This document shows positions 36,661 to 45,735 of a stretch of 64,000 bases of DNA, one piece after another. The translations under genes and the position numbers were made by a program. The notes under the pieces were generated by a model. It ran no database searches and had not been told where the DNA came from. It saw only the letters and a program-made list of their open reading frames with translations. The stretch's first letter is position 1. Each line of letters starts with the position of its first letter. The stretch lies in assembly GCF_006443095.1 (NCBI RefSeq), contig NZ_VFWZ01000003.1, forward strand, positions 248,001 to 312,000, in the 5' to 3' direction. Source of the stretch: Aquimarina algicola (GTDB lineage: Bacteria > Bacteroidota > Bacteroidia > Flavobacteriales > Flavobacteriaceae).

Positions 36661-37833
36661 ATGAAAATATTTTTGGCATGGAGTACATTATGTATACTCA
36701 CCAGTATATCTTGCAATGCAAAACATAAATCGGATACAACAGCATTGCTGGCAACAGAACAAAATCATGTGATTGCTACTACAAAAACAGACCCTGATAC
36801 AAGAAATATTCAAGTTGCATTATTATTAGACACCAGCAATAGTATGGATGGATTAATCGACCAAGCCAAAGCACAATTATGGGAGATCGTTAATGAGTTA
36901 TCATATGCAAAATGTGGAAATCACAAAATAAAACTAGAAATAGGTCTTTATGAATATGGCAATGATGGTTTGCCTTCTCAAGAAGGTTTTATTAGGCAAG
37001 TGCTTCCTTTTTCTGAAGACCTTGATGAAATCTCAAAAGAACTATTCTCATTAACGACAAATGGTGGTAATGAATATTGTGGAAAAGTAATTAATACATC
37101 CATCAATCAATTAGCATGGAAAAAGAATAATGATCATTTAAAACTCATTTTTATAGCAGGTAATGAGCCTTTTAACCAAGGCCCTGTAAATTATACTGAT
37201 GCTGCAACAGATGCCTTAGAAAAAGATATTACGATAAATACAATTTTTTGCGGAAATTATCGACAAGGTATTGATACCATGTGGAAACATGGTGCTGATA
37301 TAACAAAAGGTGAATATAGTGCGATCGATCATAATCATGAAACAGTACATGTAGCGACACCATACGATGATATGATGCTAAAACTAAACAATCAACTCAA
37401 TAGTACATACGTATATTATGGGAGTCATGGTGCTAAGAAAAGTATGCTACAAGCAGAACAAGATAAAAATGCAATATCATACAGCCCAGCAAATGCAGTA
37501 AGTAGAACAGTGAGCAAAAGCTCTGGTTTTTATAAAAATAAAAGTTGGGATTTAATTGATGCAGCAGAAGACGGATCTTTTGAGTTAGAAGAGGTAGCTC
37601 AGGAAGAACTTCCTACTGAATTAAAAGAAAAATCTAAAGATGAATTAAAAAAATATGTAGCACAGAAAAGTGAAGAACGTAAGAAAATACAGCAAAAAAT
37701 TCAAGATTTAAATAAAAAACGAGTTGAATACATCAAAAACAACAGCAAAAAAGGTGCATCTAACTTAGAATCTGCCTTATTAAAAGCAATAAAAAAACAA
37801 GGGCAGCAAAAATCATTTACATGGAAAGAATAA
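36661..37833 (+). CDS. VWA-domain lipoprotein
   Basis: A 390-residue protein with a probable lipoprotein signal (STLCILTSISCNAK, Cys near residue 19). Residues about 48-240 form a von Willebrand factor A domain: ALLLDTSNSMDGL gives the DxSxS MIDAS metal site, and LIFIAGNEPF the later strand. The C-terminal 75 residues are a charged coiled coil (KDELKKYVAQKSEERKKIQQ). It probably binds a partner at the envelope; the partner is unknown. It is divergent from the LytS-type kinase, with a phased repeat array just upstream. Confidence 0.82.
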   Translation: MKIFLAWSTLCILTSISCNAKHKSDTTALLATEQNHVIATTKTDPDTRNIQVALLLDTSNSMDGLIDQAKAQLWEIVNELSYAKCGNHKIKLEIGLYEYGNDGLPSQEGFIRQVLPFSEDLDEISKELFSLTTNGGNEYCGKVINTSINQLAWKKNNDHLKLIFIAGNEPFNQGPVNYTDAATDALEKDITINTIFCGNYRQGIDTMWKHGADITKGEYSAIDHNHETVHVATPYDDMMLKLNNQLNSTYVYYGSHGAKKSMLQAEQDKNAISYSPANAVSRTVSKSSGFYKNKSWDLIDAAEDGSFELEEVAQEELPTELKEKSKDELKKYVAQKSEERKKIQQKIQDLNKKRVEYIKNNSKKGASNLESALLKAIKKQGQQKSFTWKE

Positions 37834-37857
37834 TCTCTTTTCTATAAGATTAAACCT

Positions 37858-37891
37858 AAAAAGCCCTGAATTAAATTGTTCAGGGCTTTTT
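37858..37891. terminator. Bidirectional terminator
   Basis: AAAAAGCCCTGAA and TTCAGGGCTTTTT form a 13-bp stem with an 8-nt loop. Located between the convergent VWA and PorP/SprF genes. Confidence 0.9.
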
Positions 37892-37919
37892 AATATATTG
37901 TAGAATATTTATTAAAATA

Positions 37920-38939
37920 TTAGTTTTTAGAATTCACAGCAGGACATTTACAGTTCCAACGTTCTTTTCGTTTTCCAAAATCGTATCCTAGTGTGATTTG
38001 GTGAAATCCACCATTATCCAAAACAACGGAGTTAGATTGATAACTATAAGTATATCCCACTAGCCATTTTTTATAATTAACACCCAAAAACGGTGTAAAA
38101 TATTGCAAGCGCTGGCTTTCTACGGTTGTTCCATCTTGAGAAAATTCTGCACCATCAAAACTTCTTCTATAAGAAAGTCCTCCCCATAGTGTTCCAAATC
38201 CAAATTCTCTATACACCTTTAGATTAGCGTCTATTGTACTCTCTTGCGTTTCATCTGTTGCCTGGTATAAAATAGAAGGTTCTAAGCTCCAAGATTCGTT
38301 CAAACTTAAAAGGTAGCCTAACGAGAATAAATATCTACGTTGGTTATCAGATTCTTGTATTGGTGTATTATTATCAAAAATATCGCGCGTAGTAGGTAAA
38401 ATATTTTTTACAGTAAAATGAGCATACCATTCTAGAAAGTGATATGACATTCCAAAATCGACATTATAATACCCATCTTTTTGTACCCTGTCTAATATTA
38501 CAGGATCTGGATCAACAGGATCATCAAGACCTCGAATATCCAGATTAGATTGTATAAAACCTGCACTTAGACCAAAAGAAAGCATATTTAAATCTGTTCT
38601 ATCTCTAGAAAACAACAAATGATAGGCATAAGTAAGATAAAAACCTGTTTGAGAAAAACGTCCATTCTCATCACGATACATGATCGCTCCCATTCCGGAT
38701 TTTTCTCCTAATCTAAAATTAACATTTAGTGTCTGTAAGTTCGGAGCATTACTAACGTCAAACCATTGTTTTCTGGCTGTAAGTCTAATCTTATTGGCAT
38801 TAGACGCTCCTGCCATAGATGGATGTACTAGATATAAATTATCAGATAAATAGTCTGAATACACGGGAATGCCTTCTTGAGACAATACACATTGAGAAAT
38901 CAATGCCAAGAATAGTACATAAAGAAATTTAAAGTTCAT
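37920..38939 (-). CDS. PorP/SprF-family type IX secretion membrane protein
   Basis: A 339-residue outer-membrane barrel with a signal peptide (to about residue 20). The start of the mature part, PVYSDYLSDNLYLVHPSMAG, and KIRLTARKQWFDVSNAPNLQ are the PorP/SprF signature; the C-terminus is NGGFHQITLGYDFG followed by a short tail with two Cys (WNCKCPAV). PorP/SprF proteins usually help one partner surface protein (such as SprB) through the T9SS and are encoded next to it; here no large adhesin is adjacent, so it is an orphan copy. Confidence 0.88.
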   Translation of the reverse strand: MNFKFLYVLFLALISQCVLSQEGIPVYSDYLSDNLYLVHPSMAGASNANKIRLTARKQWFDVSNAPNLQTLNVNFRLGEKSGMGAIMYRDENGRFSQTGFYLTYAYHLLFSRDRTDLNMLSFGLSAGFIQSNLDIRGLDDPVDPDPVILDRVQKDGYYNVDFGMSYHFLEWYAHFTVKNILPTTRDIFDNNTPIQESDNQRRYLFSLGYLLSLNESWSLEPSILYQATDETQESTIDANLKVYREFGFGTLWGGLSYRRSFDGAEFSQDGTTVESQRLQYFTPFLGVNYKKWLVGYTYSYQSNSVVLDNGGFHQITLGYDFGKRKERWNCKCPAVNSKN

Positions 38940-39173
38940 TTCGGGCTTTATAATTTACGGGGCCAAATAGAATTTGTGAATTTTAGTTAAACTACAAAAA
39001 ACACATACTATTGTAAACATTTTGTTATAATCTATAAATAAATTATTGTCTTACAACGATTTCAAAGATATAAATTTTTGTTATAAATCGAGCCTTACCT
39101 GATATTTTTGAATTTGAATCGTTAAAAACCAATAGGATAAGGCGCTATACAATGATTTGGCACAGGTTTTTAG

Positions 39174-39181
39174 TAAATTTG
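39174..39181 (+). promoter_or_regulatory. -7 element (TAAATTTG) of the Nfu gene
   Basis: TAAATTTG is an exact TAnnTTTG match 14 bp before the ATG at 39196. A TTG upstream (39157) is only 14 bp away, shorter than ideal. Confidence 0.4.
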
Positions 39182-39195
39182 CTAAAAATTAAAGA

Positions 39196-40101
39196 ATGGA
39201 AAAGAATTTTGAAATTAAAATAGAGCCTACCTCGAATGCCGGTATTGTAAAATTTGAAGCAAATTATTTTCTTACAGAACATACCAGCTATGAATATGAA
39301 AATATTGATCAGGCAAAAAATTCACCTCTCGCTCAACAACTTTTTTATCTTCCTTTTGTAAAAAGAGTATTTATTGCTCAAAATTTTGTTGCTATTGACA
39401 AATATGAAATTGTAGAATGGGCAGATGTACAAGATGAAGTAGCAGAACAAATTAAAAACTACTTAAATAGCGGTCAACCTGTAGTAACAGAAAATACAAC
39501 TACCAAAAAAGTACCTATAACAATATACGCAGAAAGCACCCCCAATCCTGCAGTACTAAAATTTGTTGCCAACAAAAAACTCGTAACTACAGGCCATGAG
39601 TTCAAAAATATAGATGATACCAAAGATGCCCCCTTAGCAAAAGAATTATTTCATCTTCCATTTGTAAAAGAAGTATATATTGATGAGAATTATATTTCTA
39701 TCAGTAAGTACGATATGGCAGATTGGAATGAAATCACTCTGGAGATAAGAGAGTTTTTACGCAACTACTTAGAACAAGGAAAAGAAGTTCTTTCTGCAAA
39801 TGCAACTGTATCTAAAAAAGAAATCGAAAAGCGAGCAGACGCAGACTTCGAAAAACTAGATGATGTTTCAAAAGATATCGTAAACATCATAGATGAGTAT
39901 ATAAAACCTGCTGTTGCCAGTGATGGAGGGAATATATTATTTGATTCTTATGATCCAGACAGCAAAGGTGTAAAAGTAGTATTACAAGGAGCCTGTAGTG
40001 GTTGCCCTTCTTCAACATTTACACTTAAAAACGGTATCGAAAATATGCTCAAAGAGATGCTAAAAGGTAAAGTGGAATATGTAGAAGCCATTAATGGATA
40101 G
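39196..40101 (+). CDS. Nfu/NifU-type Fe-S scaffold with duplicated Nfu_N domain
   Basis: A 301-residue protein. Residues 1-98 and 108-205 are two copies of the Nfu_N domain (LAQQLFYLPFVKRVFIAQN and LAKELFHLPFVKEVYIDEN). Only the second keeps the canonical ESTPNPAVLKF; the first has EPTSNAGIVKF. Residues about 220-301 are the NifU C-terminal domain with the cluster-binding C267 and C270 in GACSGCPSST. It carries and delivers [4Fe-4S] clusters. Monocistronic, divergent from the PorP/SprF gene. Confidence 0.9.
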   Translation: MEKNFEIKIEPTSNAGIVKFEANYFLTEHTSYEYENIDQAKNSPLAQQLFYLPFVKRVFIAQNFVAIDKYEIVEWADVQDEVAEQIKNYLNSGQPVVTENTTTKKVPITIYAESTPNPAVLKFVANKKLVTTGHEFKNIDDTKDAPLAKELFHLPFVKEVYIDENYISISKYDMADWNEITLEIREFLRNYLEQGKEVLSANATVSKKEIEKRADADFEKLDDVSKDIVNIIDEYIKPAVASDGGNILFDSYDPDSKGVKVVLQGACSGCPSSTFTLKNGIENMLKEMLKGKVEYVEAING

Positions 40102-40264
40102 CGTAAACTACATCTCAAAAAATATTTTTTTTAAACAACTAAGAAAACTCTATTTGTAACCTCTATGCTTGTGTTATAAAACACTTCTTTATTGATACAA
40201 AAAATAAAGAAATTATATCGTATCTTTATAAAAGACACAAATTTTTAACTAAAAAAATTAAAAA

Positions 40265-40465
40265 ATGGCAATTATTAAAGTTATAGAGGTACTAGCAAAC
40301 TCAGAAGAAAGTTGGGAAGATGCTACAAAAAAAGCGATAAAACAAGCTGGCAAAACTGTAAAAAATATTCGTTCTGCATGGGTAGCCGACCAAAGCGTAG
40401 TTGTAAAAGACAATGAGGTAACAGAATTTAGAGTCAATCTTAAAATATCTTTTGAGATCAATTAA
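40265..40465 (+). CDS. Dodecin family flavin-binding protein
   Basis: A 66-residue protein that matches dodecin over its full length: MAIIKVIEVLANSEESWEDA, then a helix and SAWVADQSVVVKDNEVTEFRVN, where the Trp (about residue 39) stacks on flavin and Gln lies two positions on. Dodecins form dodecamers that store or buffer flavins. Single gene with its own terminator. Confidence 0.92.
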   Translation: MAIIKVIEVLANSEESWEDATKKAIKQAGKTVKNIRSAWVADQSVVVKDNEVTEFRVNLKISFEIN

Positions 40466-40484
40466 AAAATTAGATTTTATTTAT

Positions 40485-40517
40485 AAAAAGCATCCTGATT
40501 AATTCAGGATGCTTTTT
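40485..40517 (+). terminator. Rho-independent terminator after dodecin
   Basis: AAAAAGCATCCTGA and TCAGGATGCTTTTT form a 14-bp stem with a 5-nt loop. Confidence 0.9.
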
Positions 40518-40612
40518 ATATTTTTAGATAATCATAAAATAAAACAGAAATATTGATGGCTTGTTTTGTATATTACCTTTTTTACAATGTATTATAAAAG
40601 TAAATTCAAAAG

Positions 40613-42718
40613 ATGAAATATTGGCTCATCATTCTAATCATTACATTAATTTCTTGCAATAGTCAAAACACTCCTCCGATGGAACAGCAGCATACATATA
40701 CCAATGATTTGGTTCATGAAACCAGTCCTTATTTATTACAACACGCACATAATCCCGTTGATTGGAAACCATGGGGGCAATCAGCATTAGAACAAGCCAA
40801 AAAAGAGAATAAATTAATTATTATCAGTATCGGTTATGCAGCGTGCCATTGGTGTCACGTCATGGAGCATGAAAGCTTTGAAGATCCAAAAGTGGCAGAA
40901 GTAATGAACAAAAATTATATCAACATAAAAGTTGATAGAGAAGAGCGTCCTGATGTAGATCAAGTATATATGAATGCTGTACAGTTGATGACCGGCAGTG
41001 GTGGTTGGCCACTTAATGTAATTGCTTTACCAGATGGCAGACCTGTTTGGGGAGGCACCTATTTTCCTAAAGAAAATTGGATGGATGCCTTAGACCAAAT
41101 TGCAGGTATGTATAGCAAACAACCCGAAAAAATTCTAGAATATGCACAAAAGTTAGAACAAGGCATTAAGTCCATAGATATTGTAGAGCCAAATAAAGAC
41201 GAAATCAAATTTGATAAAGAGTTTCTAGCATCTGCCGTAAAAGAATGGAGCAAAAATTTTGATCATCAAAAAGGAGGAACAAAAAGAGTCCCCAAATTTA
41301 TGATGCCGAATAATTATCAATTTTTATTGCGATATGCATATCAAACAGGAGACAAAGAGTTATTAACATTTGTAAAAAACACATTAACCAAAATATCATT
41401 TGGCGGTGTTTATGACCATGTTGGCGGAGGATTCTCCAGATACTCAACAGACGCAAAATGGCACGTTCCTCATTTTGAAAAAATGTTATATGATAATGCC
41501 CAATTAGTAAGTTTATATGCCAATGCCTATCAAGTTACACAAGATGACTGGTATAAAGATGTTGTATATGAAACTCTAGCCTTTGTAGAAAGAGAACTTA
41601 CTAATACAGAAGGCGCGTTTTATTCATCTCTAGATGCAGATAGCACTACCCCAGAGGGCGAATTAGAAGAAGGAGCTTACTATGTTTGGAAAAAGGAAGA
41701 ATTAAAGGCATTACTAAATAATGATTATGATCTATTTTCAAAATATTATAATATTAATTCTTATGGTTTATGGGAAAAAGAAAACTTTGTACTTATAAGA
41801 AATAGTAATCAAGAAGAGTTTTGTTCTCAAAATAAAATCACAAATGATGTTTTGAACCAAAAAATCAGTGATTGGAAAAAAATCTTGTTTCAAGAACGAG
41901 AAAAGAGAGCTAGACCAAGATTAGATGATAAAACATTAACTTCTTGGAATGCTTTAATGATAAAAGGATATCTAGATGCATACAGTGTCTTTGGGGAAGA
42001 AAAGTTTATAAATGCTGCAATTAAAAACGCAGATTTTATCATTAAGAATCAATTAAAAGACAATCAATCACTATTTCATAATTACAAAAATGGAAAAAGT
42101 ACTATTAATGGTTATTTAGAAGATTATGCAATGGTTATAGAAGCATTCATTGTTTTGTATGAAAATACATTTGATCATAAATGGCTTGATATTTCAAAAC
42201 AGCTTACAGACTATACACTAGAACATTTTTATGACGCAGAAAAAAACATATTTTATTTTACTTCTGATGAAGACCCCGCATTGATTACTCGTACTATAGA
42301 ATCAAGTGACAATGTAATTCCTGCTTCTAATTCTGTAATGGCAAAAAATCTGTTTTTATTATCTCACTATTATGATGCTAACACCTATAAAGAAATTAGT
42401 AAAAAAATGCTTCATAATATAAAGCCACAGATAGGCCCATATGCATCAGGGCATTCAAATTGGTTAGATCTGATGCTAAACTACTCTTTTAACTTTTATG
42501 AGTTAGTAATTGTAGGAGAAGAAGCCAAAGCAAAACTTCAAGAATTAAATAAAATATACATTCCAAATAAATTAATTGCAGGAAGCGAAATAGAATTAGA
42601 TAAGCCTTTACTTAAAAACAGATATACCGAAGGAAAAACGCTAATTTATACTTGCGTGAATAATTCTTGCCAATACCCTGTAGAGGAAATAAACAAAGTA
42701 ATTAGCATAATAGATTAA
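40613..42718 (+). CDS. YyaL/DUF255 thioredoxin-domain lipoprotein
   Basis: A 701-residue protein of the YyaL/SPATA20 family. The thioredoxin-like domain is N-terminal, with [18 protein letters not shown] (C78 and C81), and is followed by a six-hairpin (alpha/alpha)6 glycosidase-like domain ([49 protein letters not shown]). The first 15 residues ([13 protein letters not shown]) are a lipoprotein signal, so this copy is likely membrane-anchored outside the cytoplasm. The biochemical role of the family is not established. Monocistronic. Confidence 0.87.
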   Translation: MKYWLIILIITLISCNSQNTPPMEQQHTYTNDLVHETSPYLLQHAHNPVDWKPWGQSALEQAKKENKLIIISIGYAACHWCHVMEHESFEDPKVAEVMNKNYINIKVDREERPDVDQVYMNAVQLMTGSGGWPLNVIALPDGRPVWGGTYFPKENWMDALDQIAGMYSKQPEKILEYAQKLEQGIKSIDIVEPNKDEIKFDKEFLASAVKEWSKNFDHQKGGTKRVPKFMMPNNYQFLLRYAYQTGDKELLTFVKNTLTKISFGGVYDHVGGGFSRYSTDAKWHVPHFEKMLYDNAQLVSLYANAYQVTQDDWYKDVVYETLAFVERELTNTEGAFYSSLDADSTTPEGELEEGAYYVWKKEELKALLNNDYDLFSKYYNINSYGLWEKENFVLIRNSNQEEFCSQNKITNDVLNQKISDWKKILFQEREKRARPRLDDKTLTSWNALMIKGYLDAYSVFGEEKFINAAIKNADFIIKNQLKDNQSLFHNYKNGKSTINGYLEDYAMVIEAFIVLYENTFDHKWLDISKQLTDYTLEHFYDAEKNIFYFTSDEDPALITRTIESSDNVIPASNSVMAKNLFLLSHYYDANTYKEISKKMLHNIKPQIGPYASGHSNWLDLMLNYSFNFYELVIVGEEAKAKLQELNKIYIPNKLIAGSEIELDKPLLKNRYTEGKTLIYTCVNNSCQYPVEEINKVISIID

Positions 42719-42936
42719 TTCTCTTTTTAATTATAAATCAGCCTTTTATAATTTACAGTTACGGTTTTCGCGTAAAAATTATATGTATTTTTTTCAAAAA
42801 AACACTTAATGAACTGTTAATTTTTAGGTGTTTTTAGTTTTTTATTATCAATACCGAAAAAATAATACGAAAACTTAAATAAAATTGGTGATATAGTGTG
42901 ATTTATCTAAATTTATAAGACCTAAATCTATAAATT

Positions 42937-43644
42937 ATGAAAAAAATACTACTTTTTTTATCATTAATATCATCATCTTTGATATTCTCTCAATTACCCA
43001 AAAGTTTATTAACACCTATTGAAAAAACATACACTTATGATGAGTATGAAGGCTCAATTTATATGAAAGGCAGGTATAAAGAATCTAGTGTAATAGACGA
43101 AAAATCCGGAACCTATGATACAAAGCTTAAGTATAATATTTTAACTGATGCTTTAGAATACACTTCAAATTCAGAATTATTTGAAATAACAAAAAGCGCA
43201 AAAATACACGCCAGAATTGATGGTGACTATTTTTACTATTGCAACTTTGAAACGCAAAGAGGCATGGAAAGGGACGGCTACTATATATTAGTAGAATTGA
43301 CCGATAACTATCGTATTTACAAAAAATATACTCTAAAGATTACAGATCCTGAGCCTAAGAAGATGGTACAAGCAGGCACTCCTGAACCTGGAAGATTAAG
43401 AACTATTATAACTTATCTTATTGAAGAAAATGGAATTATAATGGAATTACCTATGAAAAAGAAAGATTTCTTAGCTACTTTTAGTGACAAGGAAGATGAG
43501 TTGAAACAATATCTAAAAAAGGAAAGCATCCGTTTTAAAAAAGAAGAAGATTTAATACGTCTTGTTGCAAGATATAATGCATTAAAAAACGCAGACGCTA
43601 CCCCGTCACAAAGTCTTTTAAGTAATAGGGGTCGAAATAACTAA
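42937..43644 (+). CDS. Secreted protein of unknown function
   Basis: A 235-residue protein with a signal peptide (KKILLFLSLISSSLIFSQ). The mature part is predicted mixed alpha/beta: KTYTYDEYEGSIYMKGRYKE, LKYNILTDALEYTSNSELFE and IHARIDGDYFYYCNFETQRG, then a Lys/Glu-rich helical C-terminus. I recognise no family. Its 3' end overlaps the end of tsaB on the other strand by 47 bp. A TAAATTTA element about 20 bp before the start may be its -7 box. Confidence 0.65.
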   Translation: MKKILLFLSLISSSLIFSQLPKSLLTPIEKTYTYDEYEGSIYMKGRYKESSVIDEKSGTYDTKLKYNILTDALEYTSNSELFEITKSAKIHARIDGDYFYYCNFETQRGMERDGYYILVELTDNYRIYKKYTLKITDPEPKKMVQAGTPEPGRLRTIITYLIEENGIIMELPMKKKDFLATFSDKEDELKQYLKKESIRFKKEEDLIRLVARYNALKNADATPSQSLLSNRGRNN

Positions 43645-44263
43645 CATTTTCGAACTCCTCTTTTATATATTTTTGATAGCTTAACAGAGCCATTTCTTTT
43701 GCAGAAGGTAGTTTATCTTTAATAAAGGTTGCATTGTCAATATCTGAGCATATTTGAGAAAATTTTTCTACTCCATTACCAATAAAAAATACGCTCTTGT
43801 TTTTTAAATATTCTGAGAAAGAAGTTTCTGTAAGAATTTCAGCTTTTGTTTCTCTTAATTCTATATGCTCTTCAGAAAAAACTGAAGAGTAGACCTCCAT
43901 TCTTCTTGCATCAAGCATAGGAATGATATAAGCATTTTTTTTACCCATTACCTGCATTGCCAAAGTCTGCAATGTAGGTACAGATATTAATGGGATATCT
44001 AGCGCATAACAAAGCCCTTTGGCCGCAGAAACACCAATTCTTAACCCTGTATATGAGCCTGGTCCTTTACTTACAGAAATTGCAGATAAATCTTTGATAG
44101 AAATCTCAGACTCTTTGATAATCTCGTCTATAAAACTATGCAATCGTTCTGCGTGAGAATATGTCTTATTATAATCTTCCTTTAATAAAACTAATTTCTC
44201 ATCTTTCACTAAAGCAACAGAACAATTTGTCGTAGACGTCTCAATGCAAAGAATATAAGCCAT
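43598..44263 (-). CDS. tsaB: tRNA threonylcarbamoyladenosine biosynthesis protein TsaB
   Basis: A 221-residue ASKHA-fold protein that partners TsaD and TsaE in making t6A37 of tRNA. YILCIETSTTNCSVALVKD is the N-terminal phosphate-1-like motif; SYSHAERLHSFIDEII (with one residue changed) and SVSKGPGSYTGLRIGVSAAK are the family signature. The frame is open 11 codons further, but MAYILCIETS at 44263 is the family start. It is the last gene of the leftward run that begins with the ABC export genes and overlaps the 42937 gene at its 3' end. Confidence 0.93.
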   Translation of the reverse strand: MAYILCIETSTTNCSVALVKDEKLVLLKEDYNKTYSHAERLHSFIDEIIKESEISIKDLSAISVSKGPGSYTGLRIGVSAAKGLCYALDIPLISVPTLQTLAMQVMGKKNAYIIPMLDARRMEVYSSVFSEEHIELRETKAEILTETSFSEYLKNKSVFFIGNGVEKFSQICSDIDNATFIKDKLPSAKEMALLSYQKYIKEEFENVSYFDPYYLKDFVTG

Positions 44264-44368
44264 ATAAAAAATTTTGGCAAAGATAATTGAAAACAATCTA
44301 GTATGGGAGTTCTTAAGATTCTTTTAATGAAACATTACTGTAAACAAATACTTTGATGCTGTATTTTC

Positions 44369-45655
44369 TTAATCTTTTTTGGTGCCTTGAGCATCCAAAG
44401 AAGTTATATTGTCACCATTTTTTAAAATCTTAGTCACAATGTTATAAGGACCTGTAACGATTTCATCTCCCTCTACTAAACCACTGGTTATTTCTATATT
44501 ACTATCATCTTGAATGCCTGTTTTAATAACTCTTAATTTTGCTTTTTCACCTTGTTTTACAAAAACGCATTCATATTTTTTGTCTTCAGCAGTTGAAATT
44601 TCAGATGGCTCTGTTTTTGAAGATTTTGTAATACTGGTAGTATCATTTTTTATAACTATAGAGCTTATTGGTACACCGATCACATTTTCTCTTTTATCTG
44701 TAATTATATCTACAGTAGCAGTCATCCCAGGTCGAAAAGGAGAAAAATTTTCGGGCTTGCCCTCTATAAGATCTTTATATGATTCTTCAAGAATTCTAAC
44801 TTTTACCTTAAAATTAGTAACCTGATCTGCTGTTACATCATTCTCTGCTGAGTTTGCTATTTCGGTTACTATGCCTTTGAATTGTTTTTTTAGATACGCA
44901 TCTACCTCAACAATTGTAGAATCTTGAATATTAACCTTTACAATATCATTTTCATTAACATCTACTTCTACTTCCATATTACTTAGATTTGCTATACGAA
45001 GAATTTCTGTACCTGCCATTTGTTGAGTTCCCACAACTCTTTCTCCTAACTCTGCTGATAGTTTTGATATTGTGCCACTCATAGGGGCATAAATAGACGT
45101 TCTGCTTAAGTTGTCTTTTGCTTCATTTACAGAGGCCTGAGCACTTCTTACATTGTAATATGCCGATTTTTTTGAAGCTTCTGCAACCTCATATCGTGAC
45201 ACGGCAGCATCCCATTCTGACTTAGAAATTACTCCTTTTTCAAACAATCCTTTATTACGATCATAACTAAGTTTTGCTTCTTTGAGACTCGCTTCTGATT
45301 GTTCCAAAACTGCTCTAACATTTTCTAATGCCGCTTGAGATCTATTTAACCCTGACTGAATGATATCGGGATTAATACGCACTAATAAATCCCCTTTTTG
45401 CACTTGTTGCCCTTCTTTGATCGGTAATTCTATGATTTCTCCCGAAACCTCAGATGATAACTTCACCTCTACTTCTGGTTGGATTTTTCCCGTTGCAGAT
45501 ACCGTTTCTACAATATCTATATTTTTAATTTTTGTAATAGAAACTTCTTTATAGTTACCGTTTTTGCCATACCAACCTGCTTTTTTTCCATAAATAAGTA
45601 ATCCAAGTACAACAACTACAATACCCAAAATCAGGAATATTTTTTTCTTATTCAT
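44369..45655 (-). CDS. Periplasmic adaptor (membrane fusion protein) of an efflux system, second copy
   Basis: A 428-residue HlyD/MacA-type adaptor. An N-terminal membrane anchor (FLILGIVVVVLGLLIYG) is followed by the barrel-sandwich halves (VSATGKIQPEVEVKLSSEVS; SIYAPMSGTISKLSAELGER), a coiled-coil hairpin between them (about 85-175) and beta-barrel/membrane-proximal domains. It links inner-membrane permease to TolC. It lies downstream of the tolC-like gene in the same export cluster, which has another adaptor at 47200. The C-terminal part contains a longer Ser/Thr/Lys-rich loop near residue 335. Confidence 0.88.
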   Translation of the reverse strand: MNKKKIFLILGIVVVVLGLLIYGKKAGWYGKNGNYKEVSITKIKNIDIVETVSATGKIQPEVEVKLSSEVSGEIIELPIKEGQQVQKGDLLVRINPDIIQSGLNRSQAALENVRAVLEQSEASLKEAKLSYDRNKGLFEKGVISKSEWDAAVSRYEVAEASKKSAYYNVRSAQASVNEAKDNLSRTSIYAPMSGTISKLSAELGERVVGTQQMAGTEILRIANLSNMEVEVDVNENDIVKVNIQDSTIVEVDAYLKKQFKGIVTEIANSAENDVTADQVTNFKVKVRILEESYKDLIEGKPENFSPFRPGMTATVDIITDKRENVIGVPISSIVIKNDTTSITKSSKTEPSEISTAEDKKYECVFVKQGEKAKLRVIKTGIQDDSNIEITSGLVEGDEIVTGPYNIVTKILKNGDNITSLDAQGTKKD

Positions 45656-45735
45656 AATGTAATCCTAATTAATACCTACACTTGTGAAAATACAATCTTT
45701 TATGGCATGTCATATCGAAATTAGAAATTTAATTT

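Noticed and set aside
40258..40461. A 67-residue open frame on the minus strand opposite the dodecin gene
   Set aside because: Dodecin on the plus strand matches its family over the full length; the antisense frame has no recognisable domain and is a shadow.
42796..42835. Hairpin AAAAACACTTAA/TTAGGTGTTTTT as terminator of the YyaL-like gene
   Set aside because: One mismatch, a long loop and a position about 80 bp after the stop make it weak; not listed as a feature.
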